Source: UBA9647 sp049522195 (GTDB taxonomy: Bacteria > Bacteroidota > Ignavibacteria > UBA10030). Taken from it: 55,327 nt of DNA. Numbering within the stretch: position 1 is the first letter of the stretch; each line of letters begins with the position of its first letter. Shown here one piece after another: positions 36,259-46,120 of the stretch. A program made the translations under genes and the position numbers. The notes below the pieces were generated by a model. The model ran no database searches, was not told the origin of the DNA, and worked only from the letters and a program-made list of their open reading frames with translations. Where the stretch lies: contig JBEKOB010000025.1 in assembly GCA_049522195.1 (NCBI GenBank), positions 1 to 55,327 of the forward strand, given 5' to 3'.

Positions 36259-36380
36259 CATTTCTCGCACCTCACAAACGTGCTTTGAAGTTCAAGCTAG
36301 CGTTTATCACGAAGACCCGCCATGCTTCTGGTTGGGATCTCCTTTCCCCTTACGTCCTTCGACGGGGTTTCGGGCACAAG

Positions 36381-36408
36381 AAAAACCCCCGCGTGATCGG
36401 GGGTTTTT
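36381..36408 (-). terminator. Bidirectional terminator after the Sus operon
   Basis: AAAAA-CCCCCG-CGTGAT-CGGGGG-TTTTT: a six-pair GC stem with A and T runs on the two sides, so it works on either strand. For the minus strand it lies 280 bp after the SusE stop and is the first strong terminator there. Confidence 0.8.
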
Positions 36409-36687
36409 CATTTTCTCATTGCGGCAACTTCTTTCAGTCATCAGTTTCCGCGCGAGTAACTACATCGTAACATATCCCCCCCCCCACCGCGACCCGGTCT
36501 GTCAATAGCTTTCTTCTTCACACTGTGGAGAGGGCTAAAACCATTCCCCGGCCAGCGCCAACATATCTCCCGGACCGGGGATTGAATTTTGTATTGTGTG
36601 ACTGGAAACACCTGATAAATCGGTCCCTTTTCAAAAAGCGTAACGCTCAAAATCTGCAGGAATGTGCAGAGCGATTGGCCGATTCAC

Positions 36688-37746
36688 TCAGTTCTTCTTT
36701 ACCGTATATGTGAGTTTTACCGGATCGAACCGAATGGTATAATTCCCCGCGGTTGCCAACGGTATGTTGGCCCCACCGCTCTGGAGATTGCCATCATTGG
36801 CGTTGCTACCATAACTGAGTGTCCAGGCGTCGTTTGCCCTGAACTTGATATCACCTGCATGAAAGTCGGCAGTGATTTCCCACAGTTTGCGCTGACCGTT
36901 ATAGAACATCGGCACAGATTTCGACCAATCGTATGGCGGCACCGCGGAACCGATAATCCCCCAGTCGTCCGTCTTCGTCAAAGAGATCGTTAGTGCTGTG
37001 ACATCGACTGTAATGGCATAGCACGCATTGTTGACCTGGAAATTATCACCCACTGGATTGAGAGAGCCTGAATAGTTGTTGCCCGATGCCGTCAGAGTCC
37101 CTCCCCAGCTTGTGTGATTCCAATCAGGATTGCTCGTGATTTTGAATTGAGCGGAGGATGCTGTAGCATCGATGATGCGCACAATGCCGCTGTACTGAGA
37201 GTTGAAGCCATAGGAATACAGCCTTCCGTTCGTGGCTCCGGGGGACCAGCCTTGATACGAGCCCGGTACGTATACCATGGGGTAGTTAATCACTGCATCG
37301 TACGGAGTGAGAGTCGTCGATTTGGCGCTGGAATAAACGGGAGCTACGGAAGAAACCACCGATGCAGTGACTCTGTAGTAAACAGTCACCGGTTTCCCAA
37401 TTGCATAGTTCCAGGATAATACGAGTGTATTTACGTCGCTTACTTTTGCTCCCCCGCTCAGATTCTGAGTCGAGAAGAGGTTGCTTACATGACCAGAAAA
37501 ACTACTCGAGTCTGACACCTGCACCATATACGTCGTGGAAGATGCAAACCCGAAATCTGCAGCAGACCATGAAAATCGAATCAGACTATCTGCGCGGCTG
37601 ACGATAAATGAATCCGGCAAGGCTACATTTGCCACAGTCGGCGTAGTAGGATTGGAACTCATCTTTGGTTCGCTTATGTCACTCGCGCAGGAAGCGAACA
37701 ACAATCCGAGAGCCGTCAATAGGACCACTATCGTTATGTTTTTCAT
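36688..37746 (-). CDS. SusE-type outer-membrane starch-binding lipoprotein
   Basis: A 352-residue lipoprotein: signal MKNITIVVLLTALGLLFASC with lipobox FASC. An Ig-like SusE domain follows (SFIVSRADSLIRFSWSAADF, about residues 45-140), then two starch-binding-like beta modules (MVYVPGSYQGWSPGA and PMFYNGQRKLWEITADFHAG, which ends KLTYTVKKN). The YVPG-YQGW and W-aromatic pattern fits SusE/SusF glucan-binding domains. The ATG at 37746 has AAGGA upstream and lies 31 bp after the SusD stop, so it is the last gene of the Sus operon. It would hold starch at the cell surface for SusC/SusD. Confidence 0.88.
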   Translation of the reverse strand: MKNITIVVLLTALGLLFASCASDISEPKMSSNPTTPTVANVALPDSFIVSRADSLIRFSWSAADFGFASSTTYMVQVSDSSSFSGHVSNLFSTQNLSGGAKVSDVNTLVLSWNYAIGKPVTVYYRVTASVVSSVAPVYSSAKSTTLTPYDAVINYPMVYVPGSYQGWSPGATNGRLYSYGFNSQYSGIVRIIDATASSAQFKITSNPDWNHTSWGGTLTASGNNYSGSLNPVGDNFQVNNACYAITVDVTALTISLTKTDDWGIIGSAVPPYDWSKSVPMFYNGQRKLWEITADFHAGDIKFRANDAWTLSYGSNANDGNLQSGGANIPLATAGNYTIRFDPVKLTYTVKKN

Positions 37747-37777
37747 GTTTATATTCCTTGATGAATGGTGTGCATTC

Positions 37778-39391
37778 TTAATAGCCGGGGTTTTGGACCA
37801 AATTCGGATTGGCATTCATGTCGTTGACCGGGATAGGATACAAATCCCTGTAAGACGCCGTCTGAACTCCATTTTGGACTTTTCCCTTCCACTGCCACAC
37901 ATTGGTGCCATTTGTAAATTGCCCAAAACGGATCAGATCCGTTCTTCGATGTCCTTCCCAGTACAACTCCCGGCCACGTTCATCCAAAAGAAAAGGCAAC
38001 GTCACACTCGCAGCAGTGACATTTCCCGTTGTGTTGCCATAGGCACGTTGCCTCAAAGCGTTGAGGTAGCCGACAGCAGTTCCCATATCACCGCCCGCAC
38101 CGCCTCTCACGACAGCTTCGGCGTACATCAGATAAGCGTCCGCCAACCGGAACATCGGGAAGTCAGTAGTGACAAACGTTGGATGGACATCGGGCGCTGG
38201 CCCGCCAGTGGTAGTGACATTCGCGAACTTGGTGACGCCGATTCCCTCAGTGAATGTACCTACGTTATTGACATCCCACGACCAGCTCGATTTGTCAAAG
38301 TAGAACATTCCTCTTTTGTCAGCCGCAACGTACTGAGTGGTGTTAGCAAAATTGCTCTGGGTTATGCCGAATTTGGATACGAAGTCTTTAATCGTTCGTA
38401 TTCCGCCCCAACCACCATCGATGCCATTCAACGGCATACCACCGCCATTTGAGGCGTGCAGGACGAACGTCATTCCCCCATACCCCTGAGTGTTTTGTCC
38501 ATCAAAAGCAATGAGGAAGACATTTTCCGGGCTTGAATGGTTGTCAGCATTGAACAGGCGCGCATAATTGGCATCGAGGGTGTAGCCAGCGTTTATCACC
38601 TTGTTGATGTACGTCAGTGCGTCAGTGCTTCGATCAGTGCCTACATAGACTTTTGCATTCAGGTACAGCTCGGCGAGTAAGAACCAGTCAGCTCCCTGAT
38701 CTGCTCTTGCATATTCATTTTGCCTCGCAGGAATAAGATCGCCCTCAATCGCTTTGAGTTCGCCTTCAATGTAGCTGAACAGGTCAGCGCGGGTGATTCT
38801 TTTTGGGAAGAATGCGCCTGGCAGATCAGCCTCCGTCACAAAAGGAACATTTCCAAACATATCAAGTGCGTGCCAATACGAAAGAGCGCGCAGGAAACGA
38901 GCTTCCGCCCGATAGGCCTTCAGGTCATTGACAGAAGTCCCGGAAACCGACCCGATGTTGTTGTTAACATTTCTAATGAGCTCATTACTGATAGCAATAG
39001 TATAGTATATCCTTGAATAGAGCGCCATGATAAAGACATCATTGGACGACCACGTTTGCCAGTGAAAGTCCTTAATGGTGGCATCATCCCACGCCATGAT
39101 CGCTTCATCCGTTGGGAGCTCTTGAAGGTCCCAGTATTGCCGGAGGTAGTTGCCGAAACCCTCGTCAATACCCGCGATGTCAGGGTTGCCGCCACCGCCA
39201 CCCGTTTGACCACTAATGGCATAGCTGGCGTATACCTTCGCCAGCGCTCTTTTGTAGGCAGACGGATCTTTGAACACATTATTGAGCGTATTGACATTTG
39301 GATCAATCGGCTGCACGTTCAAGTCCTTCACACAGGACGACAACATGATCGCAGTGACGATGACCGGAATCAAGCTCGCAATCTTCTTCAT
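37778..39391 (-). CDS. susD: SusD/RagB-type nutrient-binding outer-membrane lipoprotein
   Basis: A 537-residue lipoprotein starting MKKIASLIPVIVTAIMLSSC. The SusD fold is shown by AYKRALAKVYASYAISGQTG, WDLQELPTDEAIMAWDD, RAEARFLRALSYWHALDMFG (the hallmark helix), RADLFSYIEGELK, RLADAYLMYAEAVVRG and the C-terminal DERGRELYWEGHRRTDLIRFG, all classical. It forms the lid over the SusC channel and binds oligosaccharide. The gene begins 12 bp after the SusC stop and precedes SusE by 31 bp. Starch as substrate is inferred from the adjacent GH13 and SusE genes. Confidence 0.95.
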   Translation of the reverse strand: MKKIASLIPVIVTAIMLSSCVKDLNVQPIDPNVNTLNNVFKDPSAYKRALAKVYASYAISGQTGGGGGNPDIAGIDEGFGNYLRQYWDLQELPTDEAIMAWDDATIKDFHWQTWSSNDVFIMALYSRIYYTIAISNELIRNVNNNIGSVSGTSVNDLKAYRAEARFLRALSYWHALDMFGNVPFVTEADLPGAFFPKRITRADLFSYIEGELKAIEGDLIPARQNEYARADQGADWFLLAELYLNAKVYVGTDRSTDALTYINKVINAGYTLDANYARLFNADNHSSPENVFLIAFDGQNTQGYGGMTFVLHASNGGGMPLNGIDGGWGGIRTIKDFVSKFGITQSNFANTTQYVAADKRGMFYFDKSSWSWDVNNVGTFTEGIGVTKFANVTTTGGPAPDVHPTFVTTDFPMFRLADAYLMYAEAVVRGGAGGDMGTAVGYLNALRQRAYGNTTGNVTAASVTLPFLLDERGRELYWEGHRRTDLIRFGQFTNGTNVWQWKGKVQNGVQTASYRDLYPIPVNDMNANPNLVQNPGY

Positions 39392-39403
39392 GTTACTTCC
39401 TCC

Positions 39404-42400
39404 TTAGTAATTGAGACCCAGCGTGATCATGTATGTGCGGGGACGCGGATAAATGTTGTTGTCAATACCGTTCGCGACTTCTGGATCCATTCCGCTATAC
39501 TTGGTGATGACAAACACGTTTTGTACTGTCAACCCGATCCGTCCACTTGTATTGGTTCCGAAGAAGGATACCAGGTTGTAACCAATGCTCACATTGTCCA
39601 ACCTGAAGAACGACGCGTTTTCCAGATAGACGCTCGACCAATACTGCGCCGTCATGAATCCCGTCTTCTTGACATCAGTCAGGATATTCGACAAGAATCC
39701 GCTTTGATTGTACAGTTGCTGATACAGGGCTCTGTTCGAAGCGTTGTTGTTGTAAACGTAGTTCCCGATGCTCAACCTGCCCGAGAAACTCAGATCAAAA
39801 CGCCCGTAGTTGAACTTTGAAGATATGCCCACCAGGTACGCCGGATCCGGTGATTTCATGTAGTATTTGTTCAGTTCATTGCCCGACACGTTTCCTCCCT
39901 GGCCGCTCTTATCAACATACAAACCCTCGATGGGTCTGCCGTTGGCGTCATAAACCTGATTGAACAGGAAGAATACTCTCGAAGCATAACCGACGATGAA
40001 TTTTTGGACATTGTTTCCAACGCCGCCCGCAATACCTCCTGTGTTGACACCGGGATATGAGGGATCGTCGGTCAGTGTGAGTTTCGTGATCTCGTTCTTG
40101 TTATACGTCAGATTCGCACCAACCTCCCACGAGTACTCTTTTCCCAGAATCGGCCTGACGCTCAAACTCACCTCGACACCTTTGTTGACCATCGAGCCTA
40201 CGTTCGTCAGCAGGTAGTTGGAGAAGTTGCTGCCGACGGGAATTGGAATGCTGTTCAACAGGTTGTCAGATGTATTCTTGTACACCTCGATGGAGCCGGA
40301 CACTCTGTTGTCGAGCAACGCAAAATCGAGTCCGCCATTCAGCGAAGTCAGCGTCTCCCATTTAATGTTTGCATCATACGCATCGGGACGCAGCGTAGAA
40401 TAGAATGTATTCCCGAACTGATAATAGGCGCCGGCAGTGCTGGCGGTATACGTCGGAATATACGGATAATAGTTAGCACCAATATCCTGCTGTCCGGTTT
40501 TCCCCCAGCTCAGGCGAAGCTTCAGCTCATTCAGAGTCTCCGATTTGCCGATGAAGGGTTCTTCGGTCAATTTCCAGGCCAGGGCGAATGCCGGGAAGAG
40601 ACCCCAACGATTCTTTTCCGAAAATCGTGATGAACCATCATCTCTCAATGTCGCCGTAAGTAAATACTTGTCGAGTAACGCATAGTTCATCCTGCCAAAG
40701 AAGGAGACCAGATAGTACTCATTCTTGTACGGGGTTGTCTTTGCTCCGGGAAGCGCCGGATTCCAAGCCCTGTTGGAATTTTGTCCTTCATTGTAGAAGT
40801 GCTGATAGGAATAACCGCCTGTGAGGTTGACCTTGTGAAAGCCGAACTCTTCATTGTAGGTCAGGTAGAAATCCAACAGGCTGTTTGTTTTTGTCTGAGT
40901 ATATTCACGAATCTGGGTTTCCGGCTCTCTGTATGACCAGGAAGCCAACGTGTCCGTAATGTCGCTTCCATTCGTCTTGTAGTAGTCGTAGCCAAGATTC
41001 AGGGTGGCTTTCAAATTGGGCACGAAGGGAATTGCATAATCAGTCTTTCCTCCGAGAATGAACCTCCTTGCATCAGAAGTATTGTGGCGATACTCCAGAC
41101 GGGCAACCGGATTCTGAGTTGCGATGTTGTTCGGTGCGCCATTGAGCGGATCGTTGGAGCTAAGTTCAGTCCATGCCGTATACCCGCCGAATCGTGTATT
41201 CCCATTCCTGATCGGCTGTGTTGGGTCAAATTCGAGGGCGGAGCCGATTGCATCATTGTTTGAAAAGTTATTGCTAATCCAGGACGCCGAAGCATTCAAG
41301 TCCATGGTCAGAGTCTTGTCCAGGAACGACGGCGTCGCCGCGAGAGTGAGGTTCTTTCTGTCGAGGTTGTTGTACTTGAGAATCCCGTCTTGATACAAGT
41401 AATCCAAGGATACACGGTATGGGACTGAGAGAATGGAGTGGCTGATACTAATGTTGTGTTCAGTCTGGGGCGCAACACGGTAGATTTCTTTTTGCCAATC
41501 CGTATTTGCGGTCCCCAACTTTGCCAACGCTGCTGACGTGAGACCATAGTTCGCAACCCTGTCTGCAACAACCGCCCTGAATTCATCTCCGGAAAAGACG
41601 GAAAGCAATTTGGCCGGAGCTGCCATTGTAAAATTGCCGTTGTAGCTCAGTCTCATTGCTTCATCTCCGGCTGCGACCGTGCTCTTCTTCGTTTTGACGA
41701 TAATGACACCGTTCGAAGCTCGTGATCCATAGATTGCAGTAGCAGAAGCGTCCTTCAAGATGGTAATCGATTCAATATCATTTGGATTGATCGACGATAG
41801 CGGGTTCGCCATACCTGAAATGCCGCTGCTCTCCAACGGCATATTGTCGATCACGATGAGCGGATCGTTGTTGGCGGTGAGAGACGAACCACCTCGAATA
41901 CGGATTTGCGTCCCTGCTCCTGCAGCGCCGCCAAGCGTGCTCGTAATGACACCAGCCGCCTTTCCAACGAGCAACTCCTGCGGCGATGTAATCGATATCC
42001 GGTCGAAATCTTTTGCCGAAATGGCTGTGAGGGAGCCGGTAGCATCGGCCTTCTTGATCTCTCCATACCCGATTCCTATAACTTCCACCCCTCCGATTTG
42101 CACTGCACTGACTTTCAATGAGATCGTAAGATATTTCTCGTCTGCTACGACGATCTCCTGCTTCAGATAACCTATATACGATATTACAAGCGTTGCGCCA
42201 CGCTTCACCTTCAATTTGAACCCTCCGTCAAGATCCGTGACAGTCCCGGCGGAAGTGCCTTTTACCGTAATGTTGGCACCGACTAACGCCGATCCGTCAT
42301 CGGCGCTCGTGACCTTTCCGCTGATCTGCAAGTCCTGTGCGAGCAGAAGGCCCCCAGTTTGCATGATGAGAAACACAAGAATCCATCTTGCTGTTTTCAT
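39404..42400 (-). CDS. susC: SusC/RagA-type TonB-linked outer-membrane receptor
   Basis: A 998-residue TonB-dependent transporter for oligosaccharides. The signal (MKTARWILVFLIMQTGGLLLA) is followed by the carboxypeptidase-like domain (ISGKVTSADDGSALVGANI, VISYIGYL), a TonB-box-like segment (EVIGIGYGEIKKAD) and the plug (TSPQELLVGKAAGVITSTLG, IRIRGGSSLTANNDPLIVID, SINPNDIESITILKDASATA, GSRASNGVIIVKTKK). A 22-strand barrel then runs to the aromatic C-terminus RTYMITLGLNY. The ATG at 42400 has GAGGGT upstream and lies 46 bp after the GH13 stop. It works with SusD encoded next. Confidence 0.96.
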   Translation of the reverse strand: MKTARWILVFLIMQTGGLLLAQDLQISGKVTSADDGSALVGANITVKGTSAGTVTDLDGGFKLKVKRGATLVISYIGYLKQEIVVADEKYLTISLKVSAVQIGGVEVIGIGYGEIKKADATGSLTAISAKDFDRISITSPQELLVGKAAGVITSTLGGAAGAGTQIRIRGGSSLTANNDPLIVIDNMPLESSGISGMANPLSSINPNDIESITILKDASATAIYGSRASNGVIIVKTKKSTVAAGDEAMRLSYNGNFTMAAPAKLLSVFSGDEFRAVVADRVANYGLTSAALAKLGTANTDWQKEIYRVAPQTEHNISISHSILSVPYRVSLDYLYQDGILKYNNLDRKNLTLAATPSFLDKTLTMDLNASASWISNNFSNNDAIGSALEFDPTQPIRNGNTRFGGYTAWTELSSNDPLNGAPNNIATQNPVARLEYRHNTSDARRFILGGKTDYAIPFVPNLKATLNLGYDYYKTNGSDITDTLASWSYREPETQIREYTQTKTNSLLDFYLTYNEEFGFHKVNLTGGYSYQHFYNEGQNSNRAWNPALPGAKTTPYKNEYYLVSFFGRMNYALLDKYLLTATLRDDGSSRFSEKNRWGLFPAFALAWKLTEEPFIGKSETLNELKLRLSWGKTGQQDIGANYYPYIPTYTASTAGAYYQFGNTFYSTLRPDAYDANIKWETLTSLNGGLDFALLDNRVSGSIEVYKNTSDNLLNSIPIPVGSNFSNYLLTNVGSMVNKGVEVSLSVRPILGKEYSWEVGANLTYNKNEITKLTLTDDPSYPGVNTGGIAGGVGNNVQKFIVGYASRVFFLFNQVYDANGRPIEGLYVDKSGQGGNVSGNELNKYYMKSPDPAYLVGISSKFNYGRFDLSFSGRLSIGNYVYNNNASNRALYQQLYNQSGFLSNILTDVKKTGFMTAQYWSSVYLENASFFRLDNVSIGYNLVSFFGTNTSGRIGLTVQNVFVITKYSGMDPEVANGIDNNIYPRPRTYMITLGLNY

Positions 42401-42445
42401 GTCTACCCTCTTTATATAGTGTGTAAGGTAGTGAGTCATCCGAAA

Positions 42446-44296
42446 TTACTGGAGAACGACACCGGACTTACCTTCGATTGTCATCGTAACCGATCCATCA
42501 CTCACGATGAATTTCTTCAGGGAAAGCAAGTCGGTGAGCTCTCCGTTTTGTCGATAAAGAATCGGGATTGATATTCGTTTTGTTATCCATGTATTATTCA
42601 GGACCACAACACATTGCTCTCCTGCCGCAGCTCGCCGGAATGCTAGAACGCCGCTCGAGTCAGGCGTCATAATTGCCTCGAACATGCCGGTGCGAAGGAC
42701 GGGGTGAGTGTTCCGCAGCTTGATGAGTTTGGAATACCACCGATAAAGCTCCTGATCGAATCCGTTGCGATCGGCACGGCGATCGTTCTTGAACGGATGA
42801 CTTCTTTCGTCATCAAATGTATAGTCCGGCCAGACCATCGGTTTTCGGCAATCCGGATCGTCCCCTCCCCACATGCCAGCTTCGGTTCCGTAGTAGATCA
42901 TAGGGGCACCGACGTACGTCATCTGAAATAGTGCCATCAATTTCTGCACCATCAATTCGCGGGGGCCTGGTTTCTGCACGTCGTATGAAGGATTGTCATT
43001 GGGATTCGCACGATGATCATACAGCAGATCAGGATTCATAAGATGAGAGCCCATTCGGTCCGTGTCGTGACTGTCGTAGAGATTCATCAGCACATAATTC
43101 GATGCCGCCGGATAATCGTCGAGCAATGCCTGAAGACGTCTGAGAAACTCCGATGCGCTGATGTTGTCCTTCCCGGAACCAAAAAACCGGAATGCCCCGC
43201 GTGCCCATCGATAGTTCATCACTGCGTCGAACATATCGCCTTGAAGCCACGGAGCGGCATTAAACATCTTATCCTTTGGCCAGTCTTCCCACCATACTTC
43301 TCCTACGATGTATGCCTGCGGATTGATGCCGCGCACCCACATTCTGAATTCTTTCCAGAAGGCAGGTTGTATCTTCTCCGCCACATCCAATCGCCAGCCA
43401 TCGATCCCGTCTTCGGGGTTGCCATCGCCGTTTGGATCCATCCATCGCTTGACGATGGCGTGGATGTGCTCCCTTGGACCGTGAACGATTCCGTTCTCAT
43501 CCTCGCGCCATTGGGGCAGATCAGGCACGCCGTTCCAGCCGACGTACTTGAACTCATCCTGTGGCGTGGAAGGATCATCCCATTTCTCCACCGTGAACCA
43601 GTCTTTATATCTGGACGTTTGCTGGTTCTTCCGCACATCTTCGAACGCCCAGAACGTGGTCCCGACGTGGTTGAATACTCCGTCAATGATGACTTTGATA
43701 CTACGCTTGTGCGCCTCGTGTATCAGAGTGAGGAAGAGTTTGTCTGCACTTGTCCACTTCCAACTGGACGGATCTTCGGGGTTTTCTGTGGCCCATAGCT
43801 TCATGTCGCCGTCGGGGTCCGGTCCAAAATTCTTGTCGACATGATGATACATTGTCGCGTCATATTTGTGGAGGGAGGGCGACTGAAAGATCGGGGTGAA
43901 ATACAGTGCTCCGATGCCGAGATCTTTCAGATAGTCCAGCTTATCGATCACACCCTGAAGATCGCCTCCGTACCGGCGCTTTTGCACGTGAAAATAAAAT
44001 CCCTTTCCGTTCGTTTTCTCCCACGGTTGCAGTTGATACCAGTCGCCCGTCCAGGAACTGATTCGCCAATCCTTCGTGCGTTCGTGTGGCCACGCGCCAA
44101 CCTGATCTTCTTCGGTTGGGTCATTTGAAGGGGTACCGTTACGGAACCGTTCGGGAAAGATTTGATACCATACCACATGTTTTGACCACTCAGGCACTCC
44201 GGAAATGCCCACCACGCGAGTCGTATCGGAGGCTTGTCCGGAAACGGAAGCGGCTGCAGTCAAAAGCGCTGATAGTATTACTGCAGTGAAGGACAT
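42446..44296 (-). CDS. GH13 neopullulanase/cyclomaltodextrinase-like amylase
   Basis: A 616-residue amylase with a cleavable signal (MSFTAVILSALLTAAASVSGQ), so probably periplasmic. Near the start, WSKHVVWYQIFPERFRNG is the typical GH13_20-like opening. The four regions are DGVFNH, WRLDVAEKI (nucleophile), YIVGEVWW (acid/base) and NLYDSHDTDR. A C-terminal beta domain with WITKRISIPILYRQNG closes it. Gene order LacI, amylase, SusC, SusD, SusE matches a starch-utilisation (SusA-like) role: it cuts oligosaccharides that SusC/D brings in. No lipobox or T9SS tail is seen. It starts 52 bp after the frameshifted LacI stop. Confidence 0.93.
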   Translation of the reverse strand: MSFTAVILSALLTAAASVSGQASDTTRVVGISGVPEWSKHVVWYQIFPERFRNGTPSNDPTEEDQVGAWPHERTKDWRISSWTGDWYQLQPWEKTNGKGFYFHVQKRRYGGDLQGVIDKLDYLKDLGIGALYFTPIFQSPSLHKYDATMYHHVDKNFGPDPDGDMKLWATENPEDPSSWKWTSADKLFLTLIHEAHKRSIKVIIDGVFNHVGTTFWAFEDVRKNQQTSRYKDWFTVEKWDDPSTPQDEFKYVGWNGVPDLPQWREDENGIVHGPREHIHAIVKRWMDPNGDGNPEDGIDGWRLDVAEKIQPAFWKEFRMWVRGINPQAYIVGEVWWEDWPKDKMFNAAPWLQGDMFDAVMNYRWARGAFRFFGSGKDNISASEFLRRLQALLDDYPAASNYVLMNLYDSHDTDRMGSHLMNPDLLYDHRANPNDNPSYDVQKPGPRELMVQKLMALFQMTYVGAPMIYYGTEAGMWGGDDPDCRKPMVWPDYTFDDERSHPFKNDRRADRNGFDQELYRWYSKLIKLRNTHPVLRTGMFEAIMTPDSSGVLAFRRAAAGEQCVVVLNNTWITKRISIPILYRQNGELTDLLSLKKFIVSDGSVTMTIEGKSGVVLQ

Positions 44297-44348
44297 TTCG
44301 CTGTGGTCTCAGAAGGTCGTGAATTACCACTGACTGTATGATACTGCT

Positions 44349-45403
44349 TCAGGCGATGGCCTGCGTTTCTTGATCTTGCGGTTTCACCTCACTGGTGAGA
44401 GAAGCACCGCAGGACTTGCGAATAATAAGTTTCGGCACAAACATCGAATGCGACACAGGTTGCCGTAGATCGTTCAGTCGTCTCGCGAGGATCTCCGAAG
44501 CGAGCACGCCCATTTCGAACATCGGTTGCCGCATTGTGGTCAAACCGAGATAGCTCGCCATCTCAATGTCGTCAAAGCCCACGATGGCGACGTCCTCGGG
44601 GTATCTCAATCTCGATTCATTGAGCACGGACAAGGCACCCGAGGCCTGCACGTCACATGATACAAGGATTGCTGTTGGTCTCTTCCTGCCGAGTGCCAGG
44701 AACTCTCGCATGAGTGCAGCGCCCGATTCCCTTGTGAATCCATCCAGCCTGCCTGGTGGACTGCTCTTGATCAAGGACGCCGACAAGGGCAATCCGCTCT
44801 CTTCCATCGCTTGCTTGTATCCCTTGAACCGTTGCCGGGCGGGCAAGCTCTGGAGATTCGCGTTGAGCATGCCGATGCGTTTGTGACCGAGCGAAATCAA
44901 ACGCCTCGTTGCCAGATAGGCACCCTGCTTGTTGTCAATGGAAAGAGAATCCAGATTTCTGTTGTAACCGTCGACGAAGACCAGCGGTGTTCTTGATCGG
45001 AGGAACTGCTGCACGCGCGATTCGGGGATGCGCATCGAAAGAAACAGCATGCCGTCGACCCGGCTTCTGAGCACATGATGCCGCAACGACTCTTCGACCT
45101 GGTCTGGATGATTGATGCCGTACAATAGCAGATCGAGTCGACTTCGCTGAGTTTCGATTGAACGCCCTGGAGGATCTCCATGAAGAAGGTGATGAAGAAC
45201 GGAATCACTGCCATGATCGAATTCGTCCGCTTACGCGCAAGTCCGCGCGCATACGGATGAGGTTGATACTGAAGACGCTTTGCAACACTTCGGACTCTTT
45301 TTCGCGTCTCTTCCGAAACCCTCGGATGGTCGTTAAAGACCCGTGAGCCGGTTCCGATGCCGACGTTTGCTTCGCGCGCGATATCGTAGATTGTAGTTCG
45401 CAA
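44349..45403 (-). pseudogene. LacI-family regulator, interrupted by one-base deletion
   Basis: A 351-residue LacI-type repressor if one base is restored near 45135. The HTH and hinge part (TTG start at 45403; TIYDIAREANVGIG, RVFNDHPRVSEETRKRV, YQPHPYARGLARKRTNSI) reads to KLSEVDS, then the frame changes. The rest continues as DLLLYGINHPDQVEESLRHHV through a complete effector-binding domain with VAIVGFDDIEMASYLGLT. The paralogue at 48226-49272 is intact and guides the repair. In the recognition helix the usual TVSR is TGSR, and one F is missing in the ITFFMEI segment. It heads the amylase-SusCDE operon. Frameshift plus helix change suggests real decay, though an error in the sequence is possible. 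Confidence 0.85.
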
Positions 45404-45416
45404 AGTGAAGTGTTAG

Positions 45417-45460
45417 TGGAAGCGCTTCCATAAATTTATGCATTATTTTTTTAATGTCAA
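45417..45460 (-). promoter_or_regulatory. Promoter with LacI-type operator upstream of the frameshifted LacI
   Basis: On the minus strand: -35 TTGACA (45455-45460), 16 nt, -10 TAAATT (45433-45438), then the perfect palindrome TGGAAGCGCTTCCA (45417-45430). It is followed 13 nt later by the TTG start. The operator overlaps the expected transcription start, so the operon is probably repressed by a LacI protein, either its own or that of the paralogue. Confidence 0.8.
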
Positions 45461-46062
45461 CAAAAAAAAGCTGCATTCATACGATTACTCACTTCGCAGT
45501 CCGTCACAGGATGGTCGTACTCAGTCGCGGAGCTGCTGCGAGTAAAGAAGAACAGGTACCTTTTGAAAAACACCGGGTAGACCACATACACAGTCAAAAG
45601 CTGTTATGTTAAGAGTCAAGTCTCGCCCTCGGCTCATTGAGGACATACCCAGCAGGGCGCTTCAAGAACTACCGATCACACTGTTACAAGCAAACACATC
45701 CCTTCGGTGCAGGGACAGCTGCAAGTCGATGATTAGTGGTAGTGATGTGGGGCGCAGTCTGACCCCAGCAGAGACCGATCCGACTGTCCTGCAAGTTTTT
45801 GATAGCGCTTTCCTACGAGGTATTTCAGATCCGTTGTTCTCAGCGCTCTGACTTTAGGTCTGAAAGAGCTTAGGCAGTGCTGAGACAGCTCGGACCCAGC
45901 CGGATCCCCGAGAATCTTTCGATTCTTTGAGGCCTTGCGGGGCCTTGAACTTGATCGCAGAAACGGAACGCTTCCCAGAAGTCCTGCGGATGGCAATTCT
46001 GCCCTGCCAGTGATTGGAAGCCTCCTCAAGGACCTCCTCCTAACACCTGCGTAAACTAGCAA
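45461..46062. other. Non-coding stretch between the two LacI operons
   Basis: About 600 bp without a gene that can be supported. A short plus-strand open frame at 45606-45851 has no ribosome-binding site and no protein-like composition. Small inverted repeats (GAATC-TTTC-GATTC near 45912) are the only structure seen. Confidence 0.5.
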
Positions 46063-46083
46063 GGCGGGATCTCCTCTCCCGCC
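46063..46083 (-). terminator. Hairpin after the YCF48 gene
   Basis: GGCGGGA-TCTCCTC-TCCCGCC, 38 bp after the stop at 46121 on the minus strand. The GC stem is strong but the downstream T-run is poor, so it is a likely but not certain terminator. Confidence 0.6.
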
Positions 46084-46120
46084 TCGCTTTGGAATACCAG
46101 TAGCAGCCATTAACTCAGTT

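Larger units (their letters stand above)
35923..36687. other. Non-coding stretch between the broken amylase and the Sus operon
   Basis: About 765 bp with no credible gene. It holds an inverted repeat GAAATCCC/GGGATTTC at 35948-35973, a 20-bp perfect palindrome at 36179-36198, two hairpins that share a tail (36241-36258 and 36381-36408), a run of ten C at 36476-36485, and loose inverted repeats near 36530-36590. Part of this must be the promoter region of the broken amylase and the 3' end of the Sus transcript. No tRNA, riboswitch or protein-coding frame was recognised. Confidence 0.6.

Noticed and set aside
36476..36485. Run of ten C as a possible phase-variation tract
   Set aside because: It lies in non-coding DNA after SusE, not in a gene or between promoter boxes that could be recognised. 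It could be a sequencing weak point.
45606..45851. Open frame of 81 codons on the plus strand between the LacI operons
   Set aside because: No ribosome-binding site, no signal or domain, arginine- and serine-rich composition of the kind chance frames have, and it lies in a clear gap.
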